Source: Prosthecobacter dejongeii
GTDB lineage: Bacteria; Verrucomicrobiota; Verrucomicrobiia; Verrucomicrobiales; Verrucomicrobiaceae
Direction: 5' to 3'
Assembly (NCBI RefSeq): GCF_014203045.1
Contig: NZ_JACHIF010000004.1
Span: 104,943 to 168,942, forward strand
Length of the DNA: 64,000 nucleotides
Part shown: positions 8,397-16,207 of the stretch, in pieces
Layout of the letters: each line of letters begins with the position of its first letter
Numbering within the stretch: the stretch's first letter is position 1
Position numbers and translations under genes: made by a program
The notes under the pieces: generated by a model
The model's database searches: none
Told to the model about the DNA's origin: nothing
Seen by the model: only the letters and a program-made list of their open reading frames with translations

Positions 8397-9341
8397 ATGA
8401 AGTACGAGTTCACTTCCCTCGAATCCGGCCCTTTGCTGTATTTTTTACTGCATAGTGGGGTCTTTGTGGCAGGGATTGGGTGCCTTTTTTTTCTTCTGGG
8501 ACTTTGGTTTGGTGCTCTCACATGGGGGCGTTATCGGAGGCAGAATCAGCGATTGCAAGAAGAGTCCAATCTGCTGAGGGAAGAGATGGCGGGGCTCAAA
8601 CGAAAGCTGGCAGAACAGGCTGTGCGACCTGTGACTGGGGCCTTGCCCGCAGTGGTCCCTACAGCTCTGCTCACTGAGGTTTTGCCCAGCGTCAGTGATA
8701 TTTTTCCCGAACAGCGTAGCAGTGTTGGCATGGCTGCGACGCTCCCGCCTGATCCTGTCACAGAGCCTAAATTGGCGATTCCTTCCATTCCCGATCTTCC
8801 AGAAACGCTTCGGCCTGAACGCAGCCCGGTTGGTGAAGTTCCCATTTTTCGATCCCGCCTGCGTTTGAAGTCCATCGCTGACTCTCCTGCTTCTACTCAG
8901 GAAGAGCAGGCGGTGGAGCCCTTTTCTTTCCTCCTACCAGAGGAAGATCCCGACACTGCTGATTCAATGTCGCCAGAAGATGCTGAGTCCACCGAGGGTA
9001 CGCCAATCTCTGCCCTGAGTTTCATTCTGAATCCTGATTCCACCGCGATCACGGCCCCTGTTTCCGCTCCACCTTCCGTCATTCCAGAGAATGATCCTGT
9101 TCTAGGATTGATTTTCAAAGAACGTCCTGCCGACGTGGATAATTTGACCCGTCTTCAAGGCATCTCGCCGACGTTACAAAATCGGCTGCAAGAACTTGGC
9201 ATCTATCGGTTTCAGCAAATCGCTAGCTGGAACCACTCTCATGTCCGTGAGTTTTCCCGCCGTCTCGCCTTCAAGGATCGCATTGAGCGCGAGCGTTGGG
9301 TGGAGCAAGCTCGCCGTTTTATGGACGGCGAACTGGTTTGA
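8397..9341 (+). CDS. Membrane-anchored protein with C-terminal helix-hairpin-helix module
   Basis: The 314-residue protein has one transmembrane helix (about residues 13-43), then a basic, coiled-coil-like stretch (RRQNQRLQEESNLLREEM). A long Pro/Ser/Glu-rich, probably disordered linker follows. The C-terminal module of about 65 residues (DNLTRLQGISPTLQNRLQEL and onward to a WVEQARRF ending) resembles the helix-hairpin-helix domains of the COG3743 type. That topology places the module in the cytoplasm if the N-terminus is outside, as the positive-inside rule suggests. Nothing in it is catalytic. It is likely co-transcribed with the BON/OmpA gene and convergent with the AAA+ gene. Function unknown. 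Confidence 0.65.
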   Translation: MKYEFTSLESGPLLYFLLHSGVFVAGIGCLFFLLGLWFGALTWGRYRRQNQRLQEESNLLREEMAGLKRKLAEQAVRPVTGALPAVVPTALLTEVLPSVSDIFPEQRSSVGMAATLPPDPVTEPKLAIPSIPDLPETLRPERSPVGEVPIFRSRLRLKSIADSPASTQEEQAVEPFSFLLPEEDPDTADSMSPEDAESTEGTPISALSFILNPDSTAITAPVSAPPSVIPENDPVLGLIFKERPADVDNLTRLQGISPTLQNRLQELGIYRFQQIASWNHSHVREFSRRLAFKDRIERERWVEQARRFMDGELV

Positions 9342-9372
9342 TTTTTCGAGGCGACCCCTAGGAAGGAACAAA

Positions 9373-10803
9373 TTACCGTTCTTTGGAAGACGGCGCGTTC
9401 AGGAATTTACGCACTTCGTTGAAGAAGCCGTCAGGTGCCGCTTGCTGGGCATGGTCACGCACTCCTTCAAACCAGCTTTGGGTGCTTGGTGTGTGGCTAT
9501 TGGCGACCTTCAGGAGCAATTCCATGGTGATGGGGACTGCCTGTCCAGTATGAATGGCTGCCGAAAGGGCGAGTTCTGCCGCACGGTCAAAAACCCATCC
9601 CAGATCTGCCCCAGAGAAACCGACCGTGGCCTCGACCAAAGCATCCACATTCAAGTTGGAGATGGGTTTGTCTTTGGCCAAAAGCGTGATGATCTGCGCC
9701 CGCGCGCCCGCATCTGGGGGCTGAACGAAGATGGCCTGGTCAAAACGACCTGGACGGCGGAAAGCAGGGTCTAGCGACCACGGCTGATTTGTGGCACCAA
9801 TGACGAGCACCCGTTGATTCTCACGCAAACCGTCGAGTTCATGGAGGAACTGATTCACCAAATTCCGAAGTTGGCTTTCGCGCACGTTGCGGCGGTCTTG
9901 AGCCAGGGAATCTAGGTCATCGAAAACGAGCACGCATGGAGCATTTGCACGGGCGGTTTCGAAGATCTGATGCAGATTCCGCTCAGTGCTACCGAAGTAG
10001 GGATCAAAGATCTCATGCAGACCTACCGAAAGGTAATTGCACGGGACTTCCCCCGCGACAGCGCGCAGAACGAGTGTTTTACCACAGCCAGGAGGGCCGT
10101 AAATGAGGATACCACCTCCGGTGCGGCGACCGTAGGCTTTGTAAAGATCCGGATATTGAAGCGGATAAATGATCTTCAAACGGATCTCTTCTTTGAGCTC
10201 ATCCATGCCACCGACATCGGCAAAGGTGGTCTCAAAGCGATTTGGATCTCCCGGCGTAAAGAATGTCTCTGGCCGCCAGTCATAGGGCGGCTCATCAAAC
10301 GGATCATCGTAGAATTCCTGGGAGGATTCTCCTTCTTCGAGAGTGTCATTACCACTGGTCGGGGGCTCCGGTGTGGATGGGGCGGGGGATGTGCGGCGAG
10401 CGTCACGAGCGGTGCGGCCCAGCTCGCGTTCAAGCGCAGGATCGCTCATCGTCCCATCAATCTGGGCAGCACGGTCAAAATGCTCGATGGCTTTGGCGCG
10501 ATCATTCTCGCTCAAGTGAACTCGACTCAGGAGCAAGTGCGCTGAGGCGTTATCAGGTTCCTGCAACAGGACGCGCTCAGCACGTACAGCGGCTCCGGAG
10601 GCATCACCTTCCATGAAAAGCACTCGAGCGACTCCCAACTGGGCGTCGGTATGGTCAGGATCAATCGCCAGCACACGTTCGAATGCCTCACGGGCATCTT
10701 CTAACTGCAACAAGTCCATGCACGCACGGCCGAAGAGTAGAAGTAGAGAAACATTGTCTGGCGACTGCTCAAGAGCGTCGCGGATGGCCTGGAGGGAAGA
10801 CAT
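9373..10803 (-). CDS. TPR-AAA+ ATPase fusion
   Basis: The 476-residue protein begins with about three TPR units (residues 1-117, with motifs such as AREAFERVLAIDPDH). An acidic linker (about 140-190) and a single classical AAA+ domain of the FtsH/CDC48 type follow. Walker A is GPPGCGKT (236-243), Walker B is VLVFDDLD (291-298), with Asp where the catalytic Glu normally sits, and the arginine-finger region is RRPGRFD (349-355). It lacks the zinc protease of FtsH and the tandem ring of CDC48, so it is probably a protein-remodelling or disassembly ATPase that recognises clients with the TPRs. It is divergent from menA across 181 bp. No partner is encoded next to it. Confidence 0.82.
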   Translation of the reverse strand: MSSLQAIRDALEQSPDNVSLLLLFGRACMDLLQLEDAREAFERVLAIDPDHTDAQLGVARVLFMEGDASGAAVRAERVLLQEPDNASAHLLLSRVHLSENDRAKAIEHFDRAAQIDGTMSDPALERELGRTARDARRTSPAPSTPEPPTSGNDTLEEGESSQEFYDDPFDEPPYDWRPETFFTPGDPNRFETTFADVGGMDELKEEIRLKIIYPLQYPDLYKAYGRRTGGGILIYGPPGCGKTLVLRAVAGEVPCNYLSVGLHEIFDPYFGSTERNLHQIFETARANAPCVLVFDDLDSLAQDRRNVRESQLRNLVNQFLHELDGLRENQRVLVIGATNQPWSLDPAFRRPGRFDQAIFVQPPDAGARAQIITLLAKDKPISNLNVDALVEATVGFSGADLGWVFDRAAELALSAAIHTGQAVPITMELLLKVANSHTPSTQSWFEGVRDHAQQAAPDGFFNEVRKFLNAPSSKER

Positions 10804-10984
10804 AGCCTTTAAATCAGGGGGGTGATGGCACAGGGGTGCTCACACAGTGGCAGTTAAAAGCGGCTGGCGGCGGATGCGAGAGATTTCTTTCGCCTTTCAT
10901 AGGGTTCTACGTTCCGAGTTGAAATCAAGCTGACCCAGTCTCTTGATGGAGACGTTGATTTTTTGACCCCGTATTATTTACCTC

Positions 10985-11875
10985 ATGCTTTTTGACTGGA
11001 TTGCCGCTGCTCGCCCTAAAACTCTAGGGGCTGCGATTGCCCCTGTGGTGGTGGGTTCTGTTCTCGGGTGGAAAATCAGTGGGCAGTGGAGCACCTGGCT
11101 TCTCCTCTGCACGTTGGGTAGCACGATTGCGCTGCAAGTTGCGACGAATTGGTTCAATGATGCCCTGGATTTTATGAAGGGGGCAGATACTCAGGCTCGA
11201 GTGGGCCCACGCCGCATTACGGCGGCTGGGGTGATGTCTCCCCGCACCGTCATGACAGCCGCCTGGGGCATGCTAGGCGTAGCGGTACTGCTGTCTCTTC
11301 CGCTGATTCAGGCGCGCGGCTGGGCCATTGTGGTGATCGGTGTCCCGTCACTGTATTTTTGCTACGGCTACACGGGTGGGCCCATGCCTCTGGCCTACCG
11401 CGGGTTGGGCGAGTTGTTTGTGATCTTGTTTTTTGGTTTTGTGGCCGTTTTAGGCTCCGCTTTTGTCCAGTCTGGGGAGTGGCTGGTGGCTGGACTAGTG
11501 GCCGGATTTCAGATTGGCTGCCTCTCCACGGTTTTGATTGCCATCAATAATCTGCGGGATCAGGCGGAGGATCGAACCACGGGAAAGCGCACTTTGGCAG
11601 TCCGGTTTGGAGTGACTTTTGCACGAGTAGAAATTACGGCGTTGATCATCCTGGCTCATTTGGCGGGTTTATATTGGTGGGAAAATGATTTTCCCCGGGC
11701 ATTAACGGTGCCGCTGGCGGTGGTCCCTGTGGGCTTGTTTCTGATTTTGAAAATTTGGGTTTTACCTCCTGGTCCAGCTTACAATCGACTTCTTGCATTG
11801 AGTGGCATGCAGTTATTGCTTTTCGCCGCGTTGTTCTGCTGGGGCGTATCTCGAACACACTTGACGCACCTTTGA
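10985..11875 (+). CDS. menA: 1,4-dihydroxy-2-naphthoate polyprenyltransferase MenA
   Basis: This 296-residue polytopic membrane protein of the UbiA superfamily attaches the polyprenyl chain to 1,4-dihydroxy-2-naphthoate, giving demethylmenaquinone. Evidence: the first Asp-rich motif NDALDFMKGAD followed by RVGPRRI, which is the MenA version of the motif; the second motif INNLRDQAEDRTTGKRTLAV with metal-binding Asp residues; and eight or nine hydrophobic helices. The start at 10985 (MLFDWIAAARPKT) matches the usual N-terminus. Its stop overlaps the probable TTG start of menC, so translation is likely coupled. First gene of menA-menC-menE. Confidence 0.95.
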   Translation: MLFDWIAAARPKTLGAAIAPVVVGSVLGWKISGQWSTWLLLCTLGSTIALQVATNWFNDALDFMKGADTQARVGPRRITAAGVMSPRTVMTAAWGMLGVAVLLSLPLIQARGWAIVVIGVPSLYFCYGYTGGPMPLAYRGLGELFVILFFGFVAVLGSAFVQSGEWLVAGLVAGFQIGCLSTVLIAINNLRDQAEDRTTGKRTLAVRFGVTFARVEITALIILAHLAGLYWWENDFPRALTVPLAVVPVGLFLILKIWVLPPGPAYNRLLALSGMQLLLFAALFCWGVSRTHLTHL

Positions 11876-12849
11876 GTCCTGATCTCCAACCCATCTTCAT
11901 TTACGAATACCTGCTGCGCAGTGGGGTAGCACTGAATTCAGCCTCCCACCGCCGGGTCTTTCCCGGGGCTTTATTGCGAGTTGGTGAAGGCTACGGTTGC
12001 GTGCATCCATGGCCTGAATTTGGGGATGCCCCTGTGGAGGAACAATTGCGCCTTTTAGCAGATGGAGTCACGACTCCGGTCACCGCCATGGCCTTGCGCT
12101 GTGCCGCTCTAGATGGGGCTGCCCGCGAAGCCGGGGTGAGTCTTTTTGAGGGGTTGGACATCCCTCGAAGTCACTACTCCTGGAGTTTTGCCCAGGACAC
12201 TCGCCCTCAGTTCGAGCGAGTGATGGAGGAAGGATGGCTTGCGATTAAGGCCAAGGGCTACGCGAATTATGGTGAAACCACGCGTTTTCTGGAAAATTGC
12301 GCGCGCATGTCTGGCGGGCAGAATTTGCGATTCCGGGTCGATTTTAACGGATGCCTAGACGCGGAGTCATTTCAGAAGTTCATCGAATTCATGCCTCTGC
12401 GAGTTTACCGCCAAATGGATTTTGTGGAGGATCCTTTTCCATACGATGCGGCTCTGTGGGCTGGGGCTCAGTCGCGCTGGGGGGTGAAATTGGCGTTAGA
12501 TAAAGGCTGGCGTGATGGCTCCGAAGGCTTTGAAGCGGTGGTCGTCAAACCAGCCCGGCGGGATTGGCGCAGTGTGGCTGAAAGACATCCCGAAAAACCT
12601 TTGATCCTCACCTCCGCCATGGATCATGGACTGGGACAAATGTTTGCTGCTTATGAAGCTGCCGTAGCGCAAAAGGAGATTGGCGAACGGGTTGGGCTAT
12701 GTGGTCTGAGCACTCAGCATTTGTTCGAGCCGGATGGTTTTTTTGAGCGCATCCAGGTCCTTGGGGGATGGATGACGCCTGACCTTAGTGGCGGTGGACT
12801 GGGTTTTGGCGATGTCTTGAAAAAACTGCCCTGGCGGCCTTTGAAGTAG
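11872..12849 (+). CDS. menC: o-succinylbenzoate synthase MenC
   Basis: This enolase-superfamily enzyme dehydrates SHCHC to o-succinylbenzoate in menaquinone synthesis. Active-site markers are in order: the KAKG pair (Lys-x-Lys), VDFNG (first metal Asp), DFVEDP (Glu), LALDKGW (Asp) and the C-terminal VVKPA Lys. No ATG lies near the conserved N-terminus (IFIYEYLLRSG). The best start is a TTG at 11872 that overlaps the menA stop in TTGA, giving about 325 residues. An in-frame ATG at 11755 would overlap menA by 120 bp with unrelated residues. The stop is directly followed by the menE ATG. Confidence 0.9.
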   Translation: MSPDLQPIFIYEYLLRSGVALNSASHRRVFPGALLRVGEGYGCVHPWPEFGDAPVEEQLRLLADGVTTPVTAMALRCAALDGAAREAGVSLFEGLDIPRSHYSWSFAQDTRPQFERVMEEGWLAIKAKGYANYGETTRFLENCARMSGGQNLRFRVDFNGCLDAESFQKFIEFMPLRVYRQMDFVEDPFPYDAALWAGAQSRWGVKLALDKGWRDGSEGFEAVVVKPARRDWRSVAERHPEKPLILTSAMDHGLGQMFAAYEAAVAQKEIGERVGLCGLSTQHLFEPDGFFERIQVLGGWMTPDLSGGGLGFGDVLKKLPWRPLK

Positions 12850-14022
12850 ATGGGTAGGCTCCAGAAACACATCATGAACATCCAATGGGACAGTGCCGAT
12901 AACCATCTGGCCATCAATCCAGCCCAGCCTGAGTCAGCGGAAGGGGTGGATGATTTTTTAAAAAGGCAGGGCTTGCAGGGGCTTTGCCTTTTCCAAACCT
13001 CTGGCAGTGAGGGTACGCCTAAGTGGGTAGGACTAACCAAAAGAGCGGCTTTGATTTCAGCAGCGGCGGTGAATGCCCATTTCGAAGTCACGAAGGGGGA
13101 TCACTGGCTCATCGCTCTGCCTTTGCATCATGTGGGTGGTTTTTCCATCCTGGCTCGGGCGCACCTCAGTGGCAGCCGCGTCACGCAAACTTCGGCAAGG
13201 TGGAATCCGCAAGAGTTCGCCAATTTGTGTGAGAAAGAGAACATCACGCTGGTCTCACTCGTCCCCACCCAGGTGCATGATCTAGTGCAGACTCATGTGA
13301 CGTGCCCAGACTCTATTCGCGCTGCAATCGTGGGGGGCGGGGGAATGTCGCAGACCCTTGCAGATTCTGCCATGGAGCTAGGCTGGCGAGTTTTTCAAAG
13401 CTACGGAATGACCGAGGCTTTTTCACAGATCGCCACCCAGCCCTACAATTCGTTCGGCCCAGTATTCGATGTGAAATCTTTGGAGGTCTTGCCGCATTGG
13501 AATCTAACGACCGATCCTTCCGATACCTTAACTTTACGAGGTCCTGCTTTAGCCTCGGGTTATGCGTCTCGTTCTGTAGTGGGCGAGTGGCGATGGGAGG
13601 CCATTCCAAAGGAAGGGTTGAAGACGCGAGATCGAGTCCGGCTATGGGTGCACGGCACTCGCCAGTTCCTGGAGTTTAAAGGCAGGGAATCCGGGTATGT
13701 CAAAATCTTGGGCGAATTGGTTCATCTAGCCCCGTTGCAAGAACAGGTGGAAAATGTAGCTCGGCAGTTAGGGTGGGCTTCTTTGCCTGTTTTGCTTCCT
13801 ATGGCAGATGCTCGTGCGGAAACTAAACTGATCCTGGTGGTGGAGTCTTCAATGCCTGATCCACAGGAGCTGATGGAGGCTTTTCACCAGCAATCACCGC
13901 CCTGGCTGCGCATCACTCAGTCCTACTTTTGCCCGACGATTCCGCGGAGCGATCTCGGGAAAGTCAGAGGGGAAGTACTTCGTCAAATCGTAGAAAACGC
14001 TCTTTCTAGGAAGCAAATTTGA
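12850..14022 (+). CDS. menE: o-succinylbenzoate-CoA ligase MenE
   Basis: This 390-residue ANL-superfamily adenylate-forming enzyme activates o-succinylbenzoate to its CoA thioester, feeding MenB. The phosphate-binding loop is TSGSEGTPKWVGLTK, the adenine/aromatic motif is SYGMTEAFSQIATQP, and the C-terminal catalytic Lys is in DLGKVRGE. The A8 hinge reads ESGYVKILGELV, somewhat degenerate. At 390 residues it is shorter than many MenE proteins, having a trimmed N-terminal domain. Start ATG 12850 abuts the menC stop; an in-frame ATG at 12874 is the alternative. It ends the menA-menC-menE cluster, about 100 bp before tolQ. Confidence 0.9.
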   Translation: MGRLQKHIMNIQWDSADNHLAINPAQPESAEGVDDFLKRQGLQGLCLFQTSGSEGTPKWVGLTKRAALISAAAVNAHFEVTKGDHWLIALPLHHVGGFSILARAHLSGSRVTQTSARWNPQEFANLCEKENITLVSLVPTQVHDLVQTHVTCPDSIRAAIVGGGGMSQTLADSAMELGWRVFQSYGMTEAFSQIATQPYNSFGPVFDVKSLEVLPHWNLTTDPSDTLTLRGPALASGYASRSVVGEWRWEAIPKEGLKTRDRVRLWVHGTRQFLEFKGRESGYVKILGELVHLAPLQEQVENVARQLGWASLPVLLPMADARAETKLILVVESSMPDPQELMEAFHQQSPPWLRITQSYFCPTIPRSDLGKVRGEVLRQIVENALSRKQI

Positions 14023-14077
14023 TCTCTATCTCGAAGAATCTGCAGCTAATCGTTTTTCCTTCGGGCTAAATCTCAGG

Positions 14078-14106
14078 TTGACGCCAGACATTCAAGATCG
14101 TTTAAC
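14078..14106 (+). promoter_or_regulatory. Probable sigma-70-type promoter of the tol operon
   Basis: TTGACG (14078-14083) and TTTAAC (14101-14106) are separated by 17 bases, matching 5 of 6 and 4 of 6 consensus positions. They lie in the only sizeable gap between menE and tolQ. The implied transcript start is roughly ten bases before the tolQ ATG at 14125, so the leader would be very short. Confidence 0.45.
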
Positions 14107-14124
14107 TACACAACTTTGTTCCCG

Positions 14125-14970
14125 ATGCATTCGCCCTTTCTCGCTGCGGTTTCTGGCCTTCAGTTTGGGCTGGAAAGTCTCTCCCTCCCCAGCTTAATCA
14201 TCGCTGGTCTGCTGGCTGTGCTTTCCATGATCAGTTGGACGGTTCTAGTAGCCAAGTGGCATTTGCTAGGCAAAGCTACAACAGCCAACAATGAGTTCAT
14301 GGGCAAGTTTCGGGAAAGTGCTCATCCCTTAGCGCTTTACCTCATCCGCGAGCGCGTGGCCCTTTCGCCCATGTATCATGTGTATCACGAGGCTTGTCGT
14401 GAGCTTGCCTTTTATCTCGTTGGAGAAGAGGAACCTGGCAAAACTTTTAACAGTCGGCTGCAGGGAGCCGGACGCATCACTTCTTCACAGATGGGAGCTG
14501 TTCAAAATGCCATGGAGCGAGCCGTCGTCTCTGCGGCCACTCGTGTGGAGGTGCGTCTAGGTTTGATTTCCACGGTGTTGGCCGTGGCTCCTTTCCTAGG
14601 GTTGCTCGGTACGGTCTGGGGGATGCTGGATGTCTTTGCCATTCTTGCTCAAACCCAGGGTGAAGCAGGCATCGCTGAGTTAGCCCCGGGTATCTGCTCA
14701 GCACTACTGACGACTTTGCTGGCGTTGTTTGTCACCATCCCCAGCCTCCTCGCTCACAACTTTTTAGTTGGCAAAATCAGGGCCATGATTGTGCGACTGG
14801 ATAACTTCGCCAATGAACTCAGCGGGGTATTGGATCGGCAATTTGTGGATCATCGCAGTCCTGATGAGTCTTTGCCCAGTCTAGGTGCCATGGGCACCCC
14901 GACCATGCCAGGATTCAGCCATTCTCCAAATCAGCCCCTGGCATCTGAAGGTAAACTGGCCACCACATGA
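14125..14970 (+). CDS. tolQ: TolQ, proton-channel subunit of the Tol-Pal system
   Basis: This 281-residue inner-membrane protein of the MotA/TolQ/ExbB family has an N-terminal helix (about residues 20-45) and the paired C-terminal helices, with the conserved stretch from ISTVLAVAPFLGLLGTVWGM to SALLTTLLALFVTIPSLLAHN. TolQ and TolR use the proton gradient to energise TolA during outer-membrane constriction at division. ATG 14125 is chosen over a TTG nine bases upstream. A Pro/Ser-rich tail of about 40 residues is extra. Because tolR, tolA, tolB and pal follow, TolQ rather than ExbB is the right name. The stop overlaps the tolR start in ATGA. Confidence 0.93.
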   Translation: MHSPFLAAVSGLQFGLESLSLPSLIIAGLLAVLSMISWTVLVAKWHLLGKATTANNEFMGKFRESAHPLALYLIRERVALSPMYHVYHEACRELAFYLVGEEEPGKTFNSRLQGAGRITSSQMGAVQNAMERAVVSAATRVEVRLGLISTVLAVAPFLGLLGTVWGMLDVFAILAQTQGEAGIAELAPGICSALLTTLLALFVTIPSLLAHNFLVGKIRAMIVRLDNFANELSGVLDRQFVDHRSPDESLPSLGAMGTPTMPGFSHSPNQPLASEGKLATT

Positions 14971-15392
14971 AGCGTGTCTCTCAGCGTCATCTTCCCGTTT
15001 ATGTCAGCCAGGTAAGCTTAGCTGCTCTTTTGGATCTTGTATTGATCCTTTTGCTGGCGGTCATTCTAGTCGTCCCTCTCCTCCGGCGCGAAAAGGTGAT
15101 TGAAAAGGTCCCCGTGACTCCAGATCCGGGAATCAAAAATCCGATGCCGACAGCCAAGGTGGACCTGCGCATTCAGCCAGATCAGTCCATTCTACTGGAT
15201 GGTAAAAAGGTCACGGGTGAACAACTGCTTCCAGAATTGAAAAAGATACTCTCAACAAAGCCGGATTGTGGCGTTCTTGTCCACATGCCGGCGAATTTTG
15301 CGGCGGGTTCCTTAGCTCGGCTGATGGAGGAAATGCATCGGGTGGGCGTTAAGCACACGGCGGTGGAAGTGCTGGACGGTAGCCAACCCTGA
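14967..15392 (+). CDS. tolR: TolR, proton-channel subunit of the Tol-Pal system
   Basis: The 141-residue protein has one N-terminal transmembrane helix holding the essential Asp (ALLDLVLILLLAVI, about residues 19-32) and a periplasmic domain of the ExbD/TolR type (DLRIQPDQSILLDGKKV and onward). It forms the proton path with TolQ. The ATGA overlap with tolQ points to translational coupling. The length is normal for the family. Confidence 0.93.
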   Translation: MKRVSQRHLPVYVSQVSLAALLDLVLILLLAVILVVPLLRREKVIEKVPVTPDPGIKNPMPTAKVDLRIQPDQSILLDGKKVTGEQLLPELKKILSTKPDCGVLVHMPANFAAGSLARLMEEMHRVGVKHTAVEVLDGSQP

Positions 15393-15409
15393 TTCCTTCC
15401 TTTTCCTTT

Positions 15410-16207
15410 ATGCCAGCTAAGTCGCAACACCCGCCTTTGGAGCCCGTCTGGGCCGTGATGGTGGCTGTCGTTTTAGGGCATGTTTTATTGGGGGTTGTCA
15501 TTTGGACTGTGCTCCCCTTGTTTAAACCTACTCGTTTTATCCTGCCTGTTGAGGCACCTTTTAAAGATGCTCATCATTGGTTTTCTCCGGGTGATTTTCG
15601 GCGGATTCAGGCTCCGATAACGAGCTTACCTGTGAAAAGCGAGCCTCCACTAGGTGCGCTTTCTTTGAATGCACCCATCAAACAAGCTGCCGAGCTCAAA
15701 GACGTAACAAGCACACTGGCTGAAACGCCGCTAGTTTCGCCCCAGGGGAGTATGGCAACCGTTGCGCGACCTACGAGTAAGATCATCACGCTCTCTCCTG
15801 TCTTGGAGTTAGATCCAAATGCACAGCCTCAGGTGAGGTCTTCTCGGCCGCCCATCACCATGATGGAGATCCTCAAACAGGCGAAGCTAGAAGAGGCAGA
15901 GCGTCAAGCCACCGGGGGCGCGAACATGGATCGAGTTTTAAAAGCGCTGGAGCAAGCACTCAGCCAAAGCTGGAATCCGCCTCCCGTGAAGGAGGTGCCC
16001 GTGCTTCAGCGCGACGTTCGTTTGCAATTCATCATTGGTCGAGATGGAACGGTGTTACAGGCTGAGGTGACTAAAAAATCTGGAGCCTCCGCTCTGGATG
16101 AATCGGTCACCCAGTCGGCGAAGACCTTGAAAAAGATTTCCGAGTCTCTTCCTTCAAGTTTCCCAAAAGACCGCTACACTGTGGAAGTAAATTTCCACAT
16201 TGAGTAA
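15410..16207 (+). CDS. tolA: TolA/TonB-like energy transducer
   Basis: The 265-residue protein has one N-terminal membrane helix (about residues 13-38), a Pro/Ser-rich periplasmic stretch, a short charged helix (EILKQAKLEEAERQATGG) and a C-terminal TonB/TolA domain (about 185-265; DVRLQFIIGRDGTVLQAEV and the final VEVNFHIE). It transmits TolQR energy across the periplasm to TolB and Pal. E. coli TolA is over 400 residues because of a long Ala/Lys/Glu helix. Here that helix is nearly absent, so the span must be made by the extended Pro-rich region. Position between tolR and tolB supports the tolA name. Confidence 0.85.
   Translation: MPAKSQHPPLEPVWAVMVAVVLGHVLLGVVIWTVLPLFKPTRFILPVEAPFKDAHHWFSPGDFRRIQAPITSLPVKSEPPLGALSLNAPIKQAAELKDVTSTLAETPLVSPQGSMATVARPTSKIITLSPVLELDPNAQPQVRSSRPPITMMEILKQAKLEEAERQATGGANMDRVLKALEQALSQSWNPPPVKEVPVLQRDVRLQFIIGRDGTVLQAEVTKKSGASALDESVTQSAKTLKKISESLPSSFPKDRYTVEVNFHIE

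Noticed and set aside
10804..10984. Candidate promoter boxes for menA (TTGATT, TTGACC, TATTAT)
   Set aside because: None of the pairs has a spacing near 17 bases, so I do not call a promoter.
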